This document shows, piece after piece, positions 40,647 to 42,743 of a DNA stretch of 42,743 nt. The position numbers and the translations under genes were made by a program. The stretch comes from Ruminococcaceae bacterium UBA6413 (GTDB taxonomy: Bacteria; Bacillota; Clostridia; Oscillospirales; Ruminococcaceae). The notes under the pieces were generated by a model, which ran no database searches, was not told the DNA's origin, and saw only the letters and a program-made list of their open reading frames with translations. The DNA lies in contig DJPL01000030.1 of the NCBI GenBank assembly GCA_002437415.1, positions 1 to 42,743 on the forward strand, given 5' to 3'. The first letter of the stretch is position 1; the number at the start of each line of letters is the position of its first letter.

Positions 40647-41390
40647 ATGGAACTAAGAATTGCAATAACCGATGACCTTAATTCGGAGCGTGAAAAGCTG
40701 TCAACAGCCATAGCAGAGCCTTTCCGGAAGGTAGGTCTTGATATCGGGAATATAGATGAATATTCCGGCGGGGAGGCTTTGCTTAAGCAGTTTCAGGCGG
40801 GAAAGTATGACCTTATATTTCTTGATATATATATGGACGGTATCAGCGGAATTGAAACGGCAAAGCGTATAAGAGCGGTCGACAGGAATGTAAAGCTGGT
40901 GTTCGTCACGACAAGCAATGAGTTTGCAAGCGAGAGCTATGCGGTAAAGGCGAACTTCTATCTGTTAAAGCCCATACGTCCCGACAGCATAAGACAGCTT
41001 GCCGAAATACTGGAGCAGGAGATGCAACATACTAAGAGCATTGCGGCGCTCCCCGACGGTACTGTGATACCGCTGTCATCGCTTGTGTACACATCGTGCT
41101 CGGGTCATTATGTAAATGTATACCTTGTCGGAAGTGAAACGCTTAAAATACGCACGACCCATAAGATAATGGAAGAATCGCTTTCAAAATACGAGGGGGT
41201 AATTTCGTGTAACAAGGGTGTGCTTATTTCTCTTGCAAATGTTGCAAAGCTTGACGGCGAGAATTTTACCATGATAAACGGAGATATCGTGCCGATAAGC
41301 AGACGCAAGCTTACGCAGATAAAAAATGATTATACCCGATTTGTTCTGAACCGTATCCACGGTGAATTTGAGAAAGAGCAGGGGTGTTGA
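40647..41390 (+). CDS. LytTR-family response regulator (AgrA/VirR-like)
   Basis: 247 aa from ATG 40647, with GGAAGG about 11 nt upstream. The receiver domain (1-125) has the acidic pair in AITDD, the phospho-acceptor D60 in DLIFLDIYMDG, the Thr/Ser switch in FVTTSNE, and K108 in YLLKPIR. The C-terminal LytTR DNA-binding domain (about 140-235) shows YTSCSGHYVNVYL, EESLSKYEGVISCNKGVLIS and VPISRRKLTQIKNDY. LytTR regulators bind paired direct repeats and usually control peptide, bacteriocin or surface genes. The sensor kinase begins one base after its stop, so the two form a two-component system. No autoinducer peptide gene is visible before the window ends. Confidence 0.93.
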   Translation: MELRIAITDDLNSEREKLSTAIAEPFRKVGLDIGNIDEYSGGEALLKQFQAGKYDLIFLDIYMDGISGIETAKRIRAVDRNVKLVFVTTSNEFASESYAVKANFYLLKPIRPDSIRQLAEILEQEMQHTKSIAALPDGTVIPLSSLVYTSCSGHYVNVYLVGSETLKIRTTHKIMEESLSKYEGVISCNKGVLISLANVAKLDGENFTMINGDIVPISRRKLTQIKNDYTRFVLNRIHGEFEKEQGC

Positions 41391-41391
41391 T

Positions 41392-42717
41392 ATGATCGAT
41401 AATTTCATCAACGAGGCGCTGTCGTGCCTTGTACTTGTACCTGCAACGGCGCTGTGCTTTTTCCCGATGAAGGACAAAATGAAATTTCCGCTTAATCAGG
41501 TTTTGCCTCTGTTTCTCGGTATACTTGTGAGCATAACCGCGATTGTTTCCTGTGCGGCGGCTCTGTTGTCGATAAATTCGGCGATAGCGTTCTATATACT
41601 GATGATACCGCTGTTTTTTGTGTATAAGATAATCGTTAATGCGGATATAATAAAGTGCCTTGCGTCGTTTCTGCTGTCTTTCACGATAATGAGCTTTTGT
41701 AAGAATTATGCCATAATGATAGATGCGGTGCTCCACCCTGAGCTCGGAGCTCCCGAGCTCAGCACGGACGGTGCGCTTATACAGCTGGGTATATCCTGCG
41801 CGGTTATGTTTCTGCTTGCATACCCGATGCTTAAATTCGGCTCGCACCTTATAAATGAATTGCCTTATACAAGGGTGTGGCTGATCTCTATACTTATGTC
41901 GCTGATATTTATCGGCTTTAACTTTTCAGTACGACCTGTTCACTATGAAACACTTTATCTGAACCGTGTATTCGTTGTATTCATAACGATTACTACGCTG
42001 ATGTTCCTTACGCTTATGATGATGTATACGGTATTATATTTCATTTCGTCCGCGTTGTTGAAGGCAGGCAGGGATAAAGATCATATGCGCGTGCTTGAAA
42101 TGCAGAAAAAGCAATACGATTCTCAGCAGAAATATCTTGAGGACACCTCACGCATACGTCACGATTTCAAGCATTCGATAATCGCAATAAAAACGCTCGC
42201 CGAGGATGGCGATTATGAAGAGCTGAAAAGCTATCTCGACAACTACATTGATACGCTCCCGAGTAAAGAGCCCGCGCGCTACTGCGGCAACTATGCGCTG
42301 AATGCGCTCCTGTGCCACTATGAGGAGCAGACAAAGGAGCATAACATTACGCTCAGACTGAGGGTAGATATCAATGATCGTTCCGTACCGCTGTCCGATG
42401 ATGAGCTTTGCTGTATAGTCGGCAACATACTTGAGAATGCGATAAATGCAAGTCTTGTAATTCCCGAAAACGAGCGCAGTATATCCCTTTCGGTAAAAGC
42501 AGATGACGCATCGAGTAATCTCTATGTCGTCGCGGAAAACAATTTCAGCGGCAAGCTGAGATATGACGGCACGCGTTATTATTCCACCACCAAGGGCGGC
42601 GACGGTATCGGGCTTGAGTCGATATCGTTCACGGCGGAAAAGCACGGAGGAACAGCAAGCTTCTATCACAAGGACAAGGTGTTCTGTTCTGATGTTGTAA
42701 TACCGCTGAGTGTGTAA
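41392..42717 (+). CDS. Sensor histidine kinase, AgrC-like (GHKL ATPase)
   Basis: 441 aa from ATG 41392, with a GGGGTG site inside the end of the regulator gene. Six or so membrane helices fill the first 220 residues, then a linker helix (MRVLEMQKKQYDSQQKYLED). The phospho-acceptor is H257 in RIRHDFKHSI. The C-terminal GHKL domain has the N-box CCIVGNILENAINAS and the G-box GGDGIGLESI. This layout matches AgrC/ComD/FsrC-type quorum-sensing kinases, which detect secreted peptides through the membrane region; the ligand here is unknown. It pairs with the LytTR regulator just upstream. The stop lies 26 nt before the window ends, so further operon members such as a peptide precursor or processing gene could follow. 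Confidence 0.93.
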   Translation: MIDNFINEALSCLVLVPATALCFFPMKDKMKFPLNQVLPLFLGILVSITAIVSCAAALLSINSAIAFYILMIPLFFVYKIIVNADIIKCLASFLLSFTIMSFCKNYAIMIDAVLHPELGAPELSTDGALIQLGISCAVMFLLAYPMLKFGSHLINELPYTRVWLISILMSLIFIGFNFSVRPVHYETLYLNRVFVVFITITTLMFLTLMMMYTVLYFISSALLKAGRDKDHMRVLEMQKKQYDSQQKYLEDTSRIRHDFKHSIIAIKTLAEDGDYEELKSYLDNYIDTLPSKEPARYCGNYALNALLCHYEEQTKEHNITLRLRVDINDRSVPLSDDELCCIVGNILENAINASLVIPENERSISLSVKADDASSNLYVVAENNFSGKLRYDGTRYYSTTKGGDGIGLESISFTAEKHGGTASFYHKDKVFCSDVVIPLSV

Positions 42718-42743
42718 AAATATAGGCTCTTTGTCAATAGTTG

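Overview
The window looks like chromosomal DNA of a Gram-positive anaerobe of the class Clostridia. Best guess is the Oscillospiraceae/Ruminococcaceae (Ruminococcus or [Eubacterium] siraeum type), with low certainty at genus level. The signs are AGGAGG-type ribosome sites, TTGACA-17-TATAAT promoters (often with an extended TGn -10), a tRNA-Trp T-box leader, lipoproteins with an LFGC lipobox, AdhE, WYL regulators and class III-type signal peptides on pilin-like proteins. Most of the window is ordinary core genome, with two accessory-looking islands.

Layout. 1-4.3 kb: tail of an OmpR-type response regulator, leuS (minus), and trpS (plus) behind a clear T-box with a TGG specifier. 4.3-8.8 kb (minus): a secreted protein, an FtsX-type permease and its ATPase in one apparent operon, then a small conserved hypothetical. 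8.9-13.2 kb: a zinc-ribbon/kinase-like/PASTA membrane protein whose catalytic residues are degraded, then pheA and a fused ispDF. 13.5-14.9 kb: a CPA2 antiporter with a long hairpin leader. 15.0-19.2 kb: polyamine genes speD, speA and speE, interrupted by a repeat cluster and a frameshifted DUF559 gene. 19.1-22.2 kb: two CPBP membrane proteases and an XRE regulator.

22.3-28.1 kb is the first accessory island: a large secreted protein (DNRLRE region, ricin-like region, C-terminal HExxHxxxxxH metalloprotease) whose stop codon overlaps the start of a lipoprotein gene. That gene is followed by two tandem paralogues. I read this as a candidate secreted effector with a bank of surface immunity lipoproteins. 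The function is inferred.

28.2-33.3 kb: adhE, then two type IV pilin-like genes. The first has a riboswitch-like leader closed by an 8-bp stem and carrying three GGTGCTAA boxes.

33.3-39.0 kb is the second island of interest: two overlapping WYL regulator genes, a strong terminator, about 320 nt of tandem hairpins with no ORF, then rtcB (RNA ligase) and a DUF2828 (TROVE-like helical region plus vWA) gene. This resembles an RNA-repair locus of the RtcB-Ro type, with an unassigned structured RNA where a Y-like RNA would be expected.

39.1-42.7 kb: a small lipoprotein, a two-region membrane protein, and a LytTR response regulator with an AgrC-like sensor kinase. I saw no tRNA, rRNA, CRISPR array, transposase or prophage genes.
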